Shown here one piece after another: positions 5,420-7,281 of a stretch of DNA of 7,281 nucleotides; the stretch's first letter is position 1, and the number at the start of each line of letters is the position of its first letter. This stretch comes from CG2-30-68-42 sp037440385 (GTDB lineage: Bacteria > Pseudomonadota > Gammaproteobacteria > Burkholderiales > Rhodocyclaceae), in the NCBI GenBank assembly GCA_037440385.1, contig JBBIUI010000104.1, positions 1-7,281 of the forward strand. Reading direction: 5' to 3'. Both the position numbers and the translations under genes were made by a program. The notes beneath the pieces are model-generated. The model ran no database searches. It was not told the DNA's origin and was given only the letters and a program-made list of their open reading frames with translations.

Positions 5420-6706
5420 ATGGCGGACAGAACGTACGGCTTCGACACCCTGTGCCTGCATGCGGGCCAGCAGCCCGATGCGGCGACCGGCGCGCGCGCG
5501 TTGCCGATCCATCAGACCACCTCGTACGTGTTCGATTCCGCCGACCACGCGGCAAGCCTGTTCAACCTGCAGACGTTCGGCAATGTCTATACGCGGCTGT
5601 CGAATCCGACCACCGCGGCGTTCGAGGAGCGCGTCGCGGCACTGGAAGGCGGCAGGGCGGCGGTTGCCGCGGCCTCGGGGCTCGCCGCCCAGACGGTGGC
5701 GCTGCTGACGCTGTGCGAGGCCGGCGACGAGATCGTCTCCGCGCGCACGCTGTACGGCGGCAGCTACACCCAGCTCGATTACAACCTGCGCAAGCTGGGG
5801 ATCGCGACGACCTTCGTCGATTCCGACGATCCCGGGAACTTCCGGCGGGCGATCACCGGCAAGACCCGCTGCCTGTACGCCGAGACCATCGGGAATCCGC
5901 GGCTCAATGTCCTCGACATCGAGGCGGTCGCGGCGATCGCCCACGAAGCGGGCATCCCGCTGGTGATCGACAACACGCTGGCTTCGCCGTGGCTGTGCCG
6001 GCCGATCGGGCATGGCGCCGACATCGTCGTGCATTCCGCGACCAAGTTCATCGGCGGGCACGGCACGACGATGGGCGGCGTGGTCGTCGAATCCGGAAAG
6101 TTTCCATGGGGAAACGGCAAGTTTCCGGGCATGACCGAGCCCTCGCGAGGCTATCACGGCGTCATCTTCCACGAGACCTTCGGCGACTTCGGCTTCACGA
6201 TGAAGGCGCGCATGGAGACGCTGCGCACCTTCGGTCCGGCGCTGTCGCCGTTCAACGCGTGGCTGCTGCTGCAGGGGCTGGAGACGCTGCACCTGCGCAT
6301 GCAGCGGCACTGCGAGAACGCGGCCGCCGTCGCCGGGTTCCTGCAGGCCCACCCGCGCGTCGCGTGGGTGAACTATCCGGGACTGAAAGGCAGCCCCGAT
6401 GCGGCGCTCGCGCGCAAATACCTGCCGCGCGGCGGCGGTGCGATCCTGACCTTCGGCATCCGCGGCGGCCAGGCCGCCGGCGAGAAATTCATCGAGGCGC
6501 TCCAGTTCCTGAGCCACCTGGCGAATGTCGGCGATGCGCGCTCGCTGGTGATCCATCCGGCCTCGACCACGCACCGGCAACTGTCCGCGCAGGAGCAGCT
6601 CGCCGCGGGCGTGCCACCGGACATGATCCGGCTGTCGATCGGCATCGAGACGATCGACGACATCGTGTGGGACATCGACCAGGCCCTCGCGAAGAGCGCC
6701 GCCTGA
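5420..6706 (+). CDS. metY: O-acetylhomoserine sulfhydrylase (O-acetylhomoserine aminocarboxypropyltransferase)
   Basis: PLP enzyme of the Cys/Met metabolism family. It joins O-acetyl-L-homoserine with sulfide to give L-homocysteine and acetate, the direct sulfhydrylation route to methionine, in the cytoplasm. The 428 residues match the family length. The start GFDTLCLHAGQ is typical. GNVYTRLSNPT (54-64) carries the Tyr and Arg that contact the PLP phosphate of the partner subunit. LYGGSY (111-116) supplies the ring-stacking Tyr112, Asp184 in VIDNT pairs with the pyridine nitrogen, and Lys209 in SATKFIGGHG forms the Schiff base. The long insert after it (KFPWGNGKFPGMTEPSRGYHG) distinguishes this group from cystathionine gamma-synthase. 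STTHRQL (382-388) binds substrate carboxylate. ATG 5420 is the only sensible start, though the nearest strong ribosome-binding site (GGAGGG, 5395-5400) is 19 bases away. It has its own predicted promoter and structured leader. A DUF2802 gene follows after 3 bases. Confidence 0.95.
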   Translation: MADRTYGFDTLCLHAGQQPDAATGARALPIHQTTSYVFDSADHAASLFNLQTFGNVYTRLSNPTTAAFEERVAALEGGRAAVAAASGLAAQTVALLTLCEAGDEIVSARTLYGGSYTQLDYNLRKLGIATTFVDSDDPGNFRRAITGKTRCLYAETIGNPRLNVLDIEAVAAIAHEAGIPLVIDNTLASPWLCRPIGHGADIVVHSATKFIGGHGTTMGGVVVESGKFPWGNGKFPGMTEPSRGYHGVIFHETFGDFGFTMKARMETLRTFGPALSPFNAWLLLQGLETLHLRMQRHCENAAAVAGFLQAHPRVAWVNYPGLKGSPDAALARKYLPRGGGAILTFGIRGGQAAGEKFIEALQFLSHLANVGDARSLVIHPASTTHRQLSAQEQLAAGVPPDMIRLSIGIETIDDIVWDIDQALAKSAA

Positions 6707-6709
6707 GCG

Positions 6710-7072
6710 ATGGATCCGGGCACGATGGGCATGGACGAGATCGCGATGCTGGTCGCGGTCGCCGTTGCCGCGCTGATCGCGCTGGTGCTGATCCGGCTGT
6801 CCGGGCGCAGGCCGCCCGCGAGGCAGGCGGCCGATGCGCCGTGGCGCACGCAGATCGAGGAAGAGCTCGCTGCGCTGAAACAGGCGTTGGCGACCCTGCG
6901 CGAGGAACTGGCGCTGCTGCGTGCCGCGCGGGGGGTCGCGCCGCAATACGGCGAAGCGATGGCGTTGGCGCGAAGCGGCGTGGATGCAGCAGACATCGCT
7001 TCCCGCTGCAACCTGTCGGTGGCCGAGGCCGAACTGATCCTGGCGCTGGCCGACAAGCGGGATGCGGGCTAG
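6710..7072 (+). CDS. DUF2802 protein with one membrane segment and a coiled coil
   Basis: The protein has 120 residues. One hydrophobic segment (about 10-30) is followed by Arg-rich residues, so the C-terminal part is probably cytoplasmic. Residues about 47-73 form a heptad-like, Glu/Leu/Ala-rich coiled coil. The C-terminal ~38 residues (QYGEAMALARSG, then DIASRCNLSVAEAELILAL) carry the DUF2802 pattern, a helix-turn-helix-like small domain found in many beta- and gammaproteobacteria. Function is unknown; the layout of an anchored coiled coil with a small helical head suggests a scaffold or regulator. It starts 3 bases after the sulfhydrylase stop, so it is almost certainly co-transcribed and perhaps translationally coupled. 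No strong ribosome-binding site precedes ATG 6710, and ATGs at 6725 and 6731 are alternatives. A role in methionine synthesis is not implied by the sequence. Confidence 0.85.
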   Translation: MDPGTMGMDEIAMLVAVAVAALIALVLIRLSGRRPPARQAADAPWRTQIEEELAALKQALATLREELALLRAARGVAPQYGEAMALARSGVDAADIASRCNLSVAEAELILALADKRDAG

Positions 7073-7077
7073 CCGAG

Positions 7078-7267
7078 CGCCATCGCGAGGAGCCCGTCGG
7101 GCCGGCGTATCCCCGGCATCCTGTCATCACCAGGCGGCCGAAGTCCCGGCGTTCAGTCATTGCGAGGCGACCGAAGTTCCGGTGTTTCCGTCGTTGCGAG
7201 GAGGGCGAAGGCCGACGACCCCCATTTTCTGTCATTGCGAGGAGGCCGCAGGCCGACGAAGCAATCT
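7078..7267 (+). repeat. Cluster of degenerate direct repeats (GTCATTGCGAG type)
   Basis: Four head-to-tail units start at 7123, 7156, 7190 and 7231, at 33, 34 and 41 base steps. The last is the fullest: GTCATTGCGAGGAGGCCGC, then GGCCGACGAAGCAATCT to 7267, with GGCC-GCA-GGCC able to form a small hairpin at 7244-7254. The units at 7156 and 7190 share the GCGAG core, while 7123 is the most diverged. A fifth, weaker copy starts near 7081 (CATCGCGAGGAG). Repeats that begin GTCATTGCGAG and end CGAAGCAATC are, from general knowledge, a dispersed intergenic repeat seen in many proteobacterial genomes. The array lies just after the operon end and probably continues beyond the window edge. No open frame of interest lies within it. 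Confidence 0.75.
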
Positions 7268-7281
7268 CGCGCGAAGCGCGC

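Noticed and set aside
3397..5448. A 683-codon minus-strand open frame over the thiolase end and DUF218 region
   Set aside because: Arg/Ala/Pro-rich composition and no motifs. It runs through the thiolase, the small Cys gene and the DUF218 gene in the wrong frame.
5030..6946. A 638-codon open frame on the minus strand, antisense to the sulfhydrylase and DUF2802 genes
   Set aside because: It is a by-product of high GC and codon bias on the other strand. The translation is Arg/Ala/Gly-rich, lacks any family motif and covers two well-supported genes.
7123..7267. The terminal repeats as a CRISPR array
   Set aside because: The units are degenerate, nearly contiguous and have no unique spacers of constant length. 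No cas gene is present.

Overview
The window is very GC-rich and densely coding. It looks chromosomal, from a proteobacterium and most likely a betaproteobacterium. The basis for that is the style of the beta-oxidation pair (a FadB-like protein with the dehydrogenase at the N-terminus and the crotonase domain at the C-terminus, followed by a thiolase), the DUF2802 membrane protein, and strong G/C preference at third codon positions. The species cannot be named from the sequence alone. No CRISPR array, tRNA, rRNA, transposase or phage gene is visible.

Left part (1-3781, + strand) is a fatty-acid or acyl-CoA beta-oxidation block. The first ~53 bases are probably the tail of an upstream gene. 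A FadB-like 3-hydroxyacyl-CoA dehydrogenase/enoyl-CoA hydratase follows (58-2439). An in-frame TAA at 1933-1935 interrupts it, yet the family-like sequence resumes in the same frame straight after the stop. A complete 400-residue thiolase (2579-3781) comes next. Together these would convert enoyl-CoA to 3-hydroxyacyl-CoA to 3-ketoacyl-CoA and then cleave it to acetyl-CoA plus a shortened acyl-CoA. The interrupted FadB is the main question mark over the block.

Middle part (3782-5419) holds a small 84-residue gene (3955-4209) with a good ribosome-binding site. It encodes four N-terminal cysteines, three of them in Cys-Pro pairs, and a basic Pro/Ala-rich tail. It is convergent with a YdcF/ElyC-type DUF218 membrane protein on the minus strand (4206-4946, GTG start), and the two genes share one CTAG as both stop codons. 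A non-coding stretch of ~370 bases with a large imperfect palindrome follows. After it come a good sigma70-type promoter (5313-5341) and a bulged long stem-loop (5344-5384) at the start of the predicted transcript.

Right part (5420-7281) holds a complete O-acetylhomoserine sulfhydrylase of methionine/homocysteine synthesis (5420-6706) and, 3 bases later, a DUF2802 protein with one membrane segment, a coiled coil and a small C-terminal domain (6710-7072). The window ends in degenerate direct repeats beginning GTCATTGCGAG, a dispersed intergenic repeat type, which continue to the window edge.

Most genes are ordinary metabolism. The least explained items are the interrupted FadB, the Cys-Pro-rich small protein, the structured metY-type leader and the terminal repeat cluster.
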